A stretch of 64,000 bases of DNA from NCBI GenBank assembly GCA_033030425.1, contig JAUFSD010000012.1, positions 1,488,001 to 1,552,000 of the forward strand, written 5' to 3'. Shown one piece after another: positions 23,828-35,525 of the stretch. The DNA is from Verpa conica (Eukaryota; Ascomycota; Pezizomycetes; Pezizales; Morchellaceae). Under the pieces are notes generated by a model that did no database searches, was not told the origin of the DNA, and saw only the letters and a program-made list of their open reading frames with translations. Both the position numbers and the translations under genes were made by a program. How positions within the stretch are numbered: the stretch's first letter is position 1; each line of letters opens with the position of its first letter.

Positions 23828-24600
23828 GTGAAATCACAGTTATTTTTTTTATATTGATTATGAAGAAGCAAGGGGGTTTACTATGAAAAGGATATTTTAT
23901 ATATAAATATAGGGACAATTCCCCCTCGAGTTCCGTTCATCAAGGGAGCTCCATTTCTCTAATTCTCTAAAACTCATTCTGAAGATAGACTACAGCTTGT
24001 AGCCAATCCAGTCCTAGATCTACTACAGAGATCGCCATACTGCATATACTACCCTTCAGAGGTGATATATGAGGACTGGGCTAGGCACCGAGCTCGGCTG
24101 AATTGAGTTAGCAGCCCTTCTTGCCTGGTTACTCAATTAAGAGGGGTGCACACCCTAGCGCTGTAGGTACAAGATACCGTAGGCACAGGTCATGATCTCC
24201 TCTGGTCCACAGCGATGCTCCCTGCTCAGCAGGTGTACGGAAAGAGAGTCCAACATAGTTCTATAATAACCAGACCTTTCAATGGGCAACCCCAGGCAAA
24301 AAAAATCACCAGTCCGGCCAAGCCCAACTTATTTGATGGAAGCCTGGGCAAACCCAAGTAACACAAGTAAGAATTAATATTGCTCTTATTGCCCCAAGAA
24401 AAAAAAGAACCGGTACCATGGTGCTAACTCTCGAGAAAAGCTCCTTCTAACAATTTTTAAGGTTGGCCCAATTAAATATTTAGTCCGGCCAAATATTTCC
24501 TACGGCCCAGCACGGCCCAACCAGCAACAGTGCTCTTCCGGCCCGGGTAAGCGCAAATAAGGGTCGGCCCATTGGGAGGCCTGGTAATAACATCCTGTTA
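23828..24600. other. No gene seen
   Basis: The sequence includes several GGCCCA/CGGCCC-rich patches near 24300-24590, but no motif or structure I can name. Confidence 0.4.
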
Positions 24601-24839
24601 TACTAGTGCAAAAATAAAGTCTGTTCGGTTTGGTACAAGCAACAAAGTCTACCCCAATGAAAATGTCAATAGCAAAAAATTCCCCTTATCCCTATTCATA
24701 TACATAAATTCTAATATAGTCTTCTGAAGCTTTGTAGCTCTAATTTCATCCTAAAATTAGTTGCTGTGAGGTTTAGTTGTGAGGTTTGTGGTTGCATCGC
24801 CATGTACCGAACCGAACAGACTTTATTTTCGCACTAGTA
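24601..24839. mobile_element. TA-flanked MITE (mariner-like ends), 239 bp
   Basis: The arms 24601-24637 and 24804-24839 are inverted copies (TACTAGTGCAAAAATAAAGT, then CTGTTCGGTTTGGTAC) with about two mismatches. The ends are TA, as expected for Tc1/mariner-type insertion. No coding frame. Confidence 0.75.
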
Positions 24840-25147
24840 ATTTGGATTGATCAAATGAATTACTATTGACACTAGGAAGTTTAAATACAAAAAAATATTT
24901 CTTTTATCATCCCTAGTTTCTGTACTAGAACGCACCGGTGTAGCTGTTAAACGTACAGTCTGATATGGTTACCTAATCCTATGACTTCTGTGGCCCATCT
25001 GCGTGCGTTATGTCTCTCGCTTCTAGGTCGATATGATTGATTGGGTCCGTCGGGGTATCAAGAACGCGCTCGATCCTATTATAAAGGTATCCCCAGTTTG
25101 AAAATTGACTGTAAATACATGTTAGTATTGTACATGCATAACTACCA

Positions 25148-27174
25148 TTATGATTCGAACATTTCTTGACTTATATAGTTCCCCCAGAATGCTACTGCAA
25201 TAACCATTGCTACGACAAACGCAATGGGATAATGTAGCCAAGTTCGAGGGTGTGGTATGAATGGTGCATTGTATGGGAGTGTAGCGACGAAAAATGATAG
25301 GAAAATTCCCATCCCGGCGAATAGGCCCACTACTATCCCACTGAGAAAACCGGCCATCCGTACTTTTGTCCCTAATACGGTATCTGGCGATAGACTTGTT
25401 GCAAGATGGTCTTTGCAATTGGTGCCGACATTATGTCCATCCCAGTACTTATATCCACGAGATTTACTGTCTACCAGAGCTCCTGGAATAGATATTATGG
25501 CTCGCCGTATTGCCCAGCGCTCCTGCCGTGTGTCGCAAAGTATGACAGTCATTCCTGTTCCTTCCTCCAGGTGCTTGCATACAAACAAACTTGTTGTCCT
25601 CGAGACCCAAATAATGAAGATAAACGCTGTCACAAACAGAGTTGTCCACATCAGCGATCCTCCCCACATGGATCCAAACATAATTGTGAGCAGCCCAATC
25701 GATACAGCTTGGAGAAAACCGCTAAGAGTTAACTTGAGAAGGCTTGGGGTCCTTAAATCGCTTGAATCGCGTAGTACTACAATAAGCGGGTGTTGCCGTG
25801 TATACGTGCCCATGGTGAACGTCATAATGAGTCTTAAAAGCCCTCCGTTATAACTATGCAATAAATGTTAACCCACGAGCCTTAATATAGGGGTTAAAAA
25901 AGATCTAGTGCACCTTAAAGAATCTTGATTCCTAACCCCTGCAGAGTTCCATAGACGAAATAGACGCCAAATAGATCGTGCCCTTGGACGCTTGACAAGT
26001 GCTGAGCATGTTGAGCACCGATCGAGGTCCTTCCTTCCTAGTAGAGATATATACAGGACCTCATCCTTCTTAGCTGAAAAATGATTAGCGCTGATGGTCC
26101 TCGCAGTGGCAGATAGCATAGCCGTGACTGCCAGCCATGCGTTGAATACCATTGAACTCTGCTCGGGGCAGGCCCAGATGAAGAGTATATTTTCGATTTT
26201 TGGAAGAGCCCGAACAAGTGTGCCAAATAGAACAATCTGAAAGAGATTATAGCCCCATATAAGCGTAAAGATATAAAGGATTGATGGGCGAGGTTTCTTC
26301 GGCTCCTTCTCATAAATCCCAGGTCTCCTCTTGAACTTATTATTAGCCCCTTCCCCTACATCACCATCAACCCCCTCCCCAGTAGAGTTCCCTGGGCCTT
26401 TCCCCACATCACCTTCCGACCCAATAGTAACCTCTGTGCCCTTTTCGGCAGCACTATCCGGCTCTCCACTTGAATCATCCTCCACTCCCAAAAGCTCGAA
26501 AAGCTTTGAAAGGTCTTTGGTTGAGGGCTGAGGAGAAATACCATCTTGTATACCTGAATAGTATTTTTTTTTAGTTTCGCCTACTCTCAACAAAGAAACT
26601 ATATATGCATACCTAAATCTGCTATCACACTATCCTTCAGCAACTCCGAAGCCTTTCCTCTTTTTGCAGGATTTAGGGTACTTTGGGTGTCTATCTTCAA
26701 GCCTAACGTCAAGGCGCTCGTAAAAAGGGCCAGTTGATTACTGATAAAGCCCAGGGACCTAATACTAGCTATTGGGATAGATGCGAAAACGATCATAGCC
26801 GGAATCAGAGCCATAACGGTCGTTGCTGCTGATGAACCTAATTTTTCGAACTCGTCGGTATCACCAAGTACCTTAAGATATTCATCTCGACATGATTTAC
26901 CAAAGTTATTCGAAAAGATTCCCTGCACGATCTGTTGAACGGTTCCATCTCCAGCTGTTATGTTTTGGAGCCTCCTACTTGATAGGGTTGGCCCCTCAAA
27001 TGGCTGTCCCAGTGCAACCACATTCCCGAGCATCGAAAAAAAGACAGCCGCTAAAGGCAACCACCAGTTTGATATTTTCTGTAGGGGATATAGTACCCCA
27101 CTGATAGTTGAGAGGACCAACGCTATTTTCGGTATAAATTGTGGCAGATTAAAGGATAGATGTGCGACAACCTA
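25148..27174 (-). CDS. Multi-pass membrane protein of unknown function
   Basis: There are at least three exons on the minus strand: about 27174-26631 (or 26613), 26580-25914 and 25853-25148. They join in frame to about 640 aa. The first ATG is not certain. The frame is open up to an acceptor (TTTTCTAG) at 27175, and an ATG sits just before a matching donor near 27250. Hydrophobic helices include NWWLPLAAVFFSMLG, MALIPAMIVFASIPI and ALFTSALTLGL in the first exon. The second has ILYIFTLIWGYNLFQIVLFG and a further helix. The third has GFLQAVSIGLLTIMFG, TLFVTAFIFIIWV, GIVVGLFAGMGIFLSFFVA and FVVAMVIAVAFWG. An acidic, Gly/Ser-rich loop (GSEGDVGKGPGNSTGEGVDG) precedes the second membrane block. I do not recognise the family. 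It could be a lineage-specific plasma-membrane protein. Confidence 0.55.
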
Positions 27175-27640
27175 GAAAATATTGTGAGTAAGAAATAAGT
27201 AATAATCTCAAATCAAGTATTGAAAAAATTAGACATCTATCATCCTACCATGACCGCAAATTACAACAGGTGTTTAGAGTACCTATAGACATGAGCTCGG
27301 CCACCAAATCACCACTAGCCCAAGTATAGGGGTCGTAAGCACTTACAATTACGATTGTAGACTCTGTCGTAAAATAGACACTTGGGTATTTGGTAGTTTG
27401 CTAAAGACTTTCAAGGTGTGTTGAATATAAGTGTTTAAGGCTTGATTTTCCCAAAGAGTCTTGATTTAATGTTAGGATGAGGAAACACGGATTGCTTTTA
27501 GGTGAGGGTTCTCCGGAGAAAGTAGTCTTGACACAACAGCAAAATCGCGTTCATCAGCCCGGCTTAGGTTATAGCGTAGCTCTAGCAGAGGGGTAGTAAG
27601 AATACTTCCGATTACAAACAGGGCAGTTGGGAATGTATGT
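27175..27640. other. 5' flank of the membrane protein gene
   Basis: This holds a probable short 5' exon and an intron (ATG beside a donor near 27250, acceptor at 27175). Nothing else is seen. Confidence 0.35.
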
Positions 27641-27656
27641 CTCAGTCAAGGTACTC

Positions 27657-27797
27657 CAGTCTCCGGCATGAAAGATCGGGAAACCAGGGTTAGTAGGCGA
27701 GGTCCTACAGCCAGTACAATTACTAGAATCTTTGTCACAATACTGAAAGCCAATAGAAACCCTAAATTTGAATCTCACGTTTCTCGATCTTGTTGCC
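27657..27797 (-). repeat. Dispersed repeat D, copy 1
   Basis: About 140 bp here match 57408-57550 in the same + strand order at roughly 80-85% identity. Shared blocks are CAGTACAATT(A/G)CTAGAA, TTTG(T/C)CACAATACTGA and AACCCTAAAT, with CTCGATCTT(T)GTTGC near the end. No coding sense is apparent. The strand is nominal. Confidence 0.6.
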
Positions 27798-27799
27798 GG

Positions 27800-30308
27800 A
27801 AGCTGCAGCCTTTAGCCCTTCGGTTAGCGTAAATAGCTCCGATCCCAATTAATAGGCTCTTCAAGTCATTAAAGCGAAATCTTTCGATCTACGACACATG
27901 ACGCACAATGAGTCCCCCAGATAACTCATCTCGGATCCATAGAGCGTGGCCTGCTAAAAGCGAGTAATTATATATACTAACACATCCACTGCAGCCCCGT
28001 ACATCATCCGCACTGAAAGATAGTACATTTAGGGGCTGATCTTCATTAGCCTTTATGCCAACAATACTCGACGAGTCACTTGTCTAATTGTCTTAGAGTG
28101 CTTGACTTCACCCTGCTGGTGGGTTAATCGGGCGAATATCAGTAAGCAACACCGTCCTTTTCGGTAACGCTTGGCCACCAAGGATATGGTATGTATGGAA
28201 TACCGTATTATCTCGGCAATAACAAACAGAGCTGTGTGAGAGCCTAGAATATTACTAGTGGCCAAAGCCTGTTTGAGTTGAGCTTGGCATATAGCTTTAC
28301 TAGCCATAACTGAGCCTCAATCTATATTCAATCAATCTCAGAATTTCTTTCATTCCACAGTCGTGTTCGGTATCGCCGAGAAAATACGGTATATGGAGCA
28401 AGTAATAGATTGGTGGGGATATTGCGGTTTGTTCCAGCGTTGGTGTCGCTTTTATAGTCAAACCTACAACCAAGATCGGGGGTATTTTATAGGTCCTCGG
28501 TAGTTGCTTGGGCTACAGAAAACCTCGAGCAACCCAATAGGGCCGGTATTTCTCAAGCCATAGAAGAATGTAACAAAGCCTATAAGGTCATAATATGAGC
28601 GAGTGGGATAAGTATGACTTCCATTACCGTACTTCGGAAAGGATCGACGCTACGAGTAATGATATCCCTGTTAAAACTAGCGAAGGGCCTAGACCATGAT
28701 GGAAGTAAAGGTACTATCGAGCCAATAGATTTACAAATTCCAGCTAGAGCTACTTTTAATCCAAATCGTGATTTTTACCGTTAAAGTTGCTGTCCAGCAT
28801 GTTCGACACGACCACTATAGCTCCTTCGCACCACTAGCGGGCAGAGGAAGGCACCTCCAAGTAAATTACACATATTCAGGCTCGCACTGGGCACCACCCG
28901 TTATTATCTGCACAGACGTTGCATTTGCTAACAAGAGGCAAGAGCATAAGGAAGAGTGGGTGGGGGATGAAAACGCTAGACTGCTTGAAAGTGCTGCAGG
29001 ACTGCTGCTCTAGTCGGTCCGGGGGCTATCAAGTGGAGTCATCGTTAATAAAATAAGTATTGGGACTTTTCTGCCTACTAGGAGTACCGTAATGTTTGAG
29101 AAAGCTTGTTCCGGCAGAAGCCTGCGCTGGATCAAATTGAAGCCACAGAATTGTAGGTGCCAACACCAAAAAATACACGTATATGAGTTGATAAAGTGTA
29201 GATCCGCTTTTGAGACAGCTGCTCACGCAAGTTAATTCCTATTTTAGCGGAAGTAGTTTCCCCAGATAATACAGCACTATGGTGTGAGTTTAAGCGACCA
29301 AAACTGTCTCCGATAGACAAGAAATTGACAAAATAGATAATCTATCGGAACAGTCGTGTAGAACGCTTGGCAATGAGGCTCTGTAGTTACTCTTTACTGC
29401 GAGCGGGGAACGCATATGACGCCAAGAGACTGTTAACTACGGAGTAAACTGCTCGCGAACATATCTACTAGCAAAGCTGAAGCTATGGATAAGTCACTTA
29501 CTTGATCTACGGGACTTTGTTAGGTTGCCTTAAGATGATCAAGGCATATAAGCACGATCGTGATAAGTGCTGCGCAAAGAAACCCGCTTAGTCATCATTC
29601 ATGACAAACATGCTGCGCCAGTAATTCCCGGGGCCAGTACAACAGATTGCCTCAACTACAATACCACAACCACTAAATATTGCGTTACTTCATCTTACGT
29701 GGTTTCAGTATCTATGAAAATTCTCTAAATTCATTTCACAGTAGCTAAATACTGTTGGTTCCAAATAATTGTATTACGGCGAGAGGCTCCGGGAATTACT
29801 TAGGCTCGACTACACCTCCAAGTACGCTAATGACACTGCCCTCACGGTACCATTAATAGTATTGTGGTTGGATTTAGGGGCATATGTTTATGCGTCGGCA
29901 CCAGGTCTGCTAGATCTCCGATAAAACTACACAATAAACATATTTACAGTAGTATCAAGCAAGCATAGGTTTAAAGATACACGACATCCAATTTAACTAC
30001 TCAGGAATGTTTACTAAATAGCTTATATATTATTTACTTTGACACCCTTCTATGTGTTAGGGAATATGATCAGTGTTTCTAGAAGAATATCTTATATATA
30101 CTCAATATTAGATGTGTATAGGGCTCATAGTAGATTACTAGGTGAACGTATAATCAACAATCGCCTTAGTTTAAGAGAAACTGTATAACTATACCCTCAC
30201 CGTACTAACCTGAGACCTCCTCCACTGAACGAAGTTTATCTGTAATAAACCCAACAGAAAGTAGAGTATAAAAGATATTAAAGTAGTCCTAAAAAAATAA
30301 AGAAAAAA
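27800..30308. other. No gene seen
   Basis: This 2.5 kb stretch has small open frames (for example an 81-codon frame at 28768) that do not resemble known proteins. I see no repeat structure. Confidence 0.45.
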
Positions 30309-33281
30309 CTATACATCAAAGCTTCTACTTGTCCCAAAAAACTCTAATCGGCCTCCCGTCACACCATCAAAGTCTAGCCGACTCTTATTCAAGTCCTTCA
30401 GAGATATATTCCAAGTTGTGAAAGGCCCTGGCGCCGAATACTCTGTGTTTTGTTCCGGATTTGTAGTCGAAAAATTCACGAGATCTCCGCTATCGACAGG
30501 TTGAGTCGTGCCATCCGGAGACAACCGGTATGAATATACAACACGAAGTGGATCATGGATGAACGCGTGCCCCAAGCCTTTAGCATCCACAAACACGTCT
30601 GAACCTGAATGTGTAATTCTGATAGATACCAAGGGGTGGTTTGAGTCGCTGTTATTAGAAGCGTGGGCTTTGGCGCGTAGGCCATCAAGCCAAAATCTTA
30701 CTCGGTAAATGCGGACGTTCGCAGAACCCCGAAATTCACTTTCACCTTGCGTGTCTGCAAAGACAGTTGGAACTGTGACATCTACAGTGTCATTCGTGAG
30801 TATTTTTGAAAGCTGTTCGGAATCAAGCACCACAAACTTTCCCCGACCTTTCTCGTAATCAGCAGGGAAGCGAGAAGCATCAGACCCCCTAGACTCCCGA
30901 AGGTTGAAGATTTCTGCTTGCATCTTTGACTTCAGGGACTCGAGCTGGGAATGAGTGAGGTTCAATACGGATTCGTTTTGGAACCCACCAATCTCGAGGA
31001 AGTTTGGCTGACAGAGGGTTGAAAAGTATATCGAACGTTTGAGGTACGACAGGAGCTTCATAACTTGAGAACGATTGAATGCGTGCATATCCTGGGCAAA
31101 CATGGTCATTTTATCAACCTGCTGTTCATCATTCCCGTCGAAAAGCTGACTCTCTAGTTGGGTATTCTCCTCTAAGATCTTTCGCTTCTTCTCGTTGGAC
31201 GATATGATCTGTTTCAATATTAGGTTGTAGTCGACAATTTTGTTGTTACGTGCGACAACGAGAGCTGTATACGCTTCGAGGGAATTTTTGAGATCTGTTG
31301 CTCTCGCGTTGAACGACGACTTCGTGAAATCATCAAAAATTTTGGTTAGGCGTTCTTGTTCGACCAGCATCTTTTTGCTGTAGGCTACATCCAGCTGAAA
31401 GGAACCATCCGCATCATCTCTCTCCGCGCCTTTGACTATATCCTTCAAACTTCCCGATACCTTCTTTAAACCGCCTAAAATCAGTTCTTTGGATACCGGC
31501 ACTCCAGTGTCTGACGGGACAGTTGTCATCGCTTCGTAGGCCAACGAAGCACCTTGAATTCCCGCCATAGCTTTGTTGTCCGTGGATGCAATCATCTCGG
31601 CGGCTTTAATAACCGACTTAGGATCCACACTTATCAGAGAGCGAATTTCATCATCTAAGCCGTTTATCTTTTCCAATAGACTTCTCCGTTGTGTACTGAG
31701 CTTTTCTAGCATTGCCTTATCTTTGATTTTCTCTTCCAAGCCCCTTAAAGTTTCCCTTAGCTGTTTTAACTGAGAATCCAAGGTGCGCGTAGTGGACTGG
31801 ACCTGCCCACGTATTGCTGAAACATGCTGGTTCGAAGCTTTCCTATCCTCGAGGGCATCAGTGTATGCCACGTACACTTCTTCCATCCTTTTGAGGGTAT
31901 CAAGTGCATCCTTAATCTCTGTGTTGAAGGCGGTAGGGTTTGTTCTAGGGACCCAGTCGTCGCGAAGGCCGTAGTAGTCGATGGTGGTACATGTGAGCCT
32001 CAGGTACAAGTCTTTTGTCTCAGTAAGAATTCCTCGAAGATATGTTCCAATATCAATAGACGGTGACAGCCCAAGTATGTCACGGTTATTAGCATATACC
32101 TTGAGGTATTCCTCAACCGATCCTCCGGTCGAGCCAGATTCTAAGCAATGGTTATTTTCCAGGAATGACAGCTTCTCAAGAATTGACTCCAGTGCAAGCT
32201 TTGCATTTTCTCTGCTTTGCAAGTCGCCGAAGTAGAAGTAAGCCTTGGCTTTCTCTAGGAGCATGTTGCACTGAATCGGATGTGCAAAGACAAATGTAGG
32301 GACGGTTTTGAAATTTGGCTCGGCAACGAGGGAAATATCTCTCTTTCCACGTACTCCGTCTTCCCCATTCAGGCCTCGTGAATCTGAGGATTGCCGCCCA
32401 CGTCCGGAGCGACCCCCCGTAACAAAAGTTTTGTTAATAAAATCGACTCGGTGCGCTTCCACAGCGTTGGTAATTAAATATTTGCTCTCATTCACAGCTT
32501 GCGTGATAGTGAATATTGTCCTCTGGTTTATATCGGGGTTTAATTGGTTCTCTATTTCAAGAGTAAACTGACTAGCATTCCCGTGAAAGATCGGTGAGGT
32601 AGCGGCGTTGAGAATATTGGACAAGTCGTCCAGCATCGGATGGCCAGCGTCAATAATAGGTGCATTTTTCTCATCTTCATCGGTCCAATGGTCGGGCAGA
32701 TTGTAGGCTTTTTCATAGCCATTGAGCAAGGCGAGTAGCTGGGATAGGTTGGATCTCATGTAGACTTGAACGCATCCACCATTTCCACCATTGCCGCCTT
32801 TTGCCTTTGTGGAGGCGTTCTCACCACCGTGGCCACCGCTGGCGCTTAGGGATATGCGCAAGGACTTTTCGCTTAAGCTCTGAACATAAAGGTTGAGGTC
32901 GCCACTATGGTTTCCATGCATTGCATCAACCTTGTCCTGTGCTGTCGCCCCTCCTTCGTTCAAAACGCCGTTACCGCCGTCCACGGAGATGCGTGCATCC
33001 GCATCGCCGACGGTCGTGATATTGTAGGTGGAGATATTGAGTTTAGATGTCATGCACCATAACGCTGGTATAGCATTTCCATCATGGCCAGGCTTCGAGA
33101 TAAGTTTGAGCTTCTCGGTGAATATGTTGACTCCTGCGGGGTACGATCTAATCTCATTTCCTCGCGTAGTTTCCGGGCCGAATGTAAGACCATCGTCGGA
33201 GGCAGAAATAAGAGTGAGGGTTTTTGTGGCTTTGTTGGTGATAGATTTGTAGAATCTCGACTGAGGGAGCTTGGAGTTCAT
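30309..33281 (-). CDS. Large Gly-rich/coiled-coil protein with TcA-like C-terminus
   Basis: Uninterrupted 990-codon ATG frame. Visible order: a beta-rich N-terminus; two glycine-rich blocks (GGHGGENASTKAKGGNGGNG near 149-170 and a GGRSGRGRQ...GEDG block near 289-307); a helical middle with a clear coiled coil (about 477-547); further helices to about 800; then a beta-rich end with ITHSGSDVFVDAKG, SAPGPFTTWNISL and RLDFDGVTGGRLEFFGTSR. Family knowledge: TcA subunits of bacterial Tc toxins end in a TcB-binding region with the same order (a 'PFEG...W.L' turn, then 'FDYDTI.D..L...YTAR'). The match is by eye and covers only the last ~100 residues. The pore-forming body of TcA is not recognisable and the protein is far shorter, so toxic activity should not be assumed. 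There is no signal peptide. Single-exon structure is unlike neighbouring genes and could reflect horizontal origin. Confidence 0.6.
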   Translation of the reverse strand: MNSKLPQSRFYKSITNKATKTLTLISASDDGLTFGPETTRGNEIRSYPAGVNIFTEKLKLISKPGHDGNAIPALWCMTSKLNISTYNITTVGDADARISVDGGNGVLNEGGATAQDKVDAMHGNHSGDLNLYVQSLSEKSLRISLSASGGHGGENASTKAKGGNGGNGGCVQVYMRSNLSQLLALLNGYEKAYNLPDHWTDEDEKNAPIIDAGHPMLDDLSNILNAATSPIFHGNASQFTLEIENQLNPDINQRTIFTITQAVNESKYLITNAVEAHRVDFINKTFVTGGRSGRGRQSSDSRGLNGEDGVRGKRDISLVAEPNFKTVPTFVFAHPIQCNMLLEKAKAYFYFGDLQSRENAKLALESILEKLSFLENNHCLESGSTGGSVEEYLKVYANNRDILGLSPSIDIGTYLRGILTETKDLYLRLTCTTIDYYGLRDDWVPRTNPTAFNTEIKDALDTLKRMEEVYVAYTDALEDRKASNQHVSAIRGQVQSTTRTLDSQLKQLRETLRGLEEKIKDKAMLEKLSTQRRSLLEKINGLDDEIRSLISVDPKSVIKAAEMIASTDNKAMAGIQGASLAYEAMTTVPSDTGVPVSKELILGGLKKVSGSLKDIVKGAERDDADGSFQLDVAYSKKMLVEQERLTKIFDDFTKSSFNARATDLKNSLEAYTALVVARNNKIVDYNLILKQIISSNEKKRKILEENTQLESQLFDGNDEQQVDKMTMFAQDMHAFNRSQVMKLLSYLKRSIYFSTLCQPNFLEIGGFQNESVLNLTHSQLESLKSKMQAEIFNLRESRGSDASRFPADYEKGRGKFVVLDSEQLSKILTNDTVDVTVPTVFADTQGESEFRGSANVRIYRVRFWLDGLRAKAHASNNSDSNHPLVSIRITHSGSDVFVDAKGLGHAFIHDPLRVVYSYRLSPDGTTQPVDSGDLVNFSTTNPEQNTEYSAPGPFTTWNISLKDLNKSRLDFDGVTGGRLEFFGTSRSFDV

Positions 33282-34364
33282 CTTTGTCTTGTTGAGACTG
33301 CCCTGCTGGTTCAGTTAGCAACTATACATAGAGCTAGGAAAAATACACTATGACCCACTTACGTCTGTACCTATTTCAGTATCAGGTGTTAATATCAAGG
33401 GATTTTGATTCTCTCTATTCCTATTATGTTACGGTTGCTCGAGTTTTATACTGGGGAATCAATGAATGAATTAATCGTAAGTACATGGGTTTTATACTGG
33501 GGTTTGTAGGGGCTATATTGTCAGTGCTCTGGTTTGTAGTTCCTTTGTCTCACCGATTATTTCTTAAAGAAAAGAGTTCATTAGTCATTATTACACGGTG
33601 TTCTTGACGGTATCTGTCCCGAAAGGCTCCGAATTTATTGGAGATAATGTATTCATGCAGCTCTTGATTGATTGCCCACTATAATCTACCAATGCAACTA
33701 AAAAGTAGTAGAGCTAGGGATGAGACTTCAAAATTTTCAGCGCTCGAAACCCGATAAAGAAAAGCAGGAGCTATGTCAAAACTGGTTTGCGGGATTTATT
33801 CCTAGGTTAGAATCAGGCGATATATCGAGCCCCTAGCTGTATTTGCAGGTATAGGTAGTAGCGTAGATCACCTACTATCAGACTTAGCAAGCCCCCGCTA
33901 ATATTGCAGGATCGACATTGCATTACCTCGCCAGGAAACCATTTCTTCCACTCGGAAGGTTCTAAACCCTAGAGTTTGTATAAAAGGACTCAGAAGATGG
34001 CGCTAAGCGAGAGACCAGAGACCATCCAGTATATTCTATCCAATAGAGATATGCATCTACTGGTTCTTACTTGGTTAGGCAATAAGTAATCTCATTGTAA
34101 AGTAGGCTGGGCGTACATGCTATAAAATCAATAAATTTATGGGTCTGATCCCGTCTAGAAACCTGTCGGATTTATACGCTAGGTATATTCTCAGCTGACT
34201 TGAGTCTATATATTTTGATCGTCGTTCAGTTTAGAGCTCGGGAGCTCTTTGTGCCTACGTGTCACCGTAATGTCTAACACGCCGGGTTTTCCCCTCTTTA
34301 AGAAACCATGATCTTGCAGGAGTCGGCGATACTTAGATCTGAGTCCCAGAAAAACCAACTTCCC
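33282..34364. other. Intergenic, with a 32-bp retroposon tail
   Basis: Apart from the tiny insertion at 33457-33488 I see no gene or repeat here. The promoter of the minus-strand 990-aa gene should start at the left edge. Confidence 0.45.
33457..33488 (-). mobile_element. 32-bp retroposon tail with 14-bp duplication
   Basis: The direct repeat GTTTTATACTGGGG at 33443-33456 and 33489-33502 flanks a 32-bp insert (AATCAATGAATGAATTAATC, then GTAAGTACATGG). This is the LINE/SINE tail of this genome in minus orientation, with nothing else attached. Confidence 0.65.
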
Positions 34365-34624
34365 TACTCGTAGTCTTCAAGCGTTTCCGGAGTACGGTAA
34401 CAGGGAGCGCCATGTCTTGCCTACTGTCACATTGTATCTTCAAGGTGTAATGCACCTCATGGGTGTTTTGCCTTGAATCTAAGGCCAGCCACTCGCTGAA
34501 CTTTGTGCTGCCAAGGAATAGCTACCCAAGTTGGCCAACGGCACAGGCTTGCAAAAGTGACCTTGTAGGAAAGACATGGCGCTCCCAGTTACCGTATTCC
34601 GGAAACGCTTGAAGACTACGAGTA
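34365..34624. mobile_element. TA-flanked MITE with about 60-bp terminal repeats
   Basis: The arms 34365-34424 and 34565-34624 are inverted copies with few mismatches (TACTCGTAGTCTTCAAGCG, TTTCCGGAGTACGGTAAC, GGAGCGCCATGTCTT). Both borders are TA. It is 260 bp long with no coding frame. Confidence 0.8.
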
Positions 34625-34708
34625 CATATACCGCGTTGACTCGATAGATTGGCTATCTCGGGTATCTCCGTACCACGCGTTGTTCAGCTGTTCAGAGAGG
34701 CTATCTAT

Positions 34709-34834
34709 TACTCGTAATCGGGTGACGTTTGGGGAACCGATCAGACCTGCATACCTACTAATTGTACTGAGATTTATTTATTTTGCTGGACAGCAGGTCT
34801 ACTCGGCTTTCCAAACGTCACCTAATTACGAGTA
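34709..34834. mobile_element. TA-flanked MITE, 126 bp
   Basis: The inverted arms TACTCGTAATCGGGTGACG / TACTCGTAATTAGGTGACG continue through TTTGG and GACCTGC, about 42 bp with several mismatches. A lone related end, TACTCGTAAATCGCTGACG, occurs inverted near 36842-36866. Confidence 0.7.
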
Positions 34835-35274
34835 GTTAGCCTCACTTCCTAGTCCCCGGTGTTGAGACTGCCACTTTTACTAGTACGAGTATAAGAACTT
34901 CTCTAATTAGTAAAGTATTCCTATGCCTAGCGCTGTGCCCACCACTGCCTCCTTTGGTACGGAAATACCGGTGATAGCCAATTCACCGAGTCAATACGGT
35001 ACATGTAGATTAAGGTGCATATTACATATTAATTAAGAGTAGAGTCTTCGAATACAGGCCGTTAACAGAAGTTTGATACACCAGATATACGGTCCACCAA
35101 CATACCGTAGGGACTCGTGGGGTAGAGACTATTTCCTAGAGCTCGTTTGCTACCGATTGAGGCAAAATAACACGCCAGGGGTAGTGAAACCATTTCAAAT
35201 ATAAGAAAATCCCCTCAACTACCTATTATAGCGTACTTGTATGTATTGCAACCCGCGCTCTCGGCATTGGTATC
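34835..35274. other. No gene seen
   Basis: Short spacer between two MITEs, without open frames of note. Confidence 0.4.
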
Positions 35275-35525
35275 TACCGCATTAACTGGGGAGAACGAGA
35301 ATTGCACTTGAAGGTCCAAAGAAAGTGTGGCTGGAAGATCTTACTAGGAGTAGCTTAGTATCTGCAGTTTTCACCACTTGATACACTGAGAAGACATTTT
35401 ACTCGGTTTTCTTTGCTACATTTGGGGGTAGTGGCTGCCTTGTGTGAGTAAATGTTTGGGCTTGTTTCACCACTTCTTATTTCAACCACTAAGTGCAATT
35501 TTCGTTCTCCACAGTTAATGCGGTA
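35275..35525. mobile_element. TA-flanked MITE, 251 bp
   Basis: The left arm (TACCGCATTAACTGGGGAG, AACGAGAATTGCACTT) and the inverted right arm (TACCGCATTAACTGTGGAG, AACGAAAATTGCACTT) match over 35 bp with two differences. TA lies at both ends. No coding frame. Confidence 0.8.

Noticed and set aside
28768..29013. 81-codon ORF, plus strand
   Set aside because: No motif, no exons to join, composition like neighbouring non-coding DNA.
30309..33281. Calling the 990-aa protein collagen-like from its glycine blocks
   Set aside because: The Gly blocks are short and lack a sustained G-x-y period.
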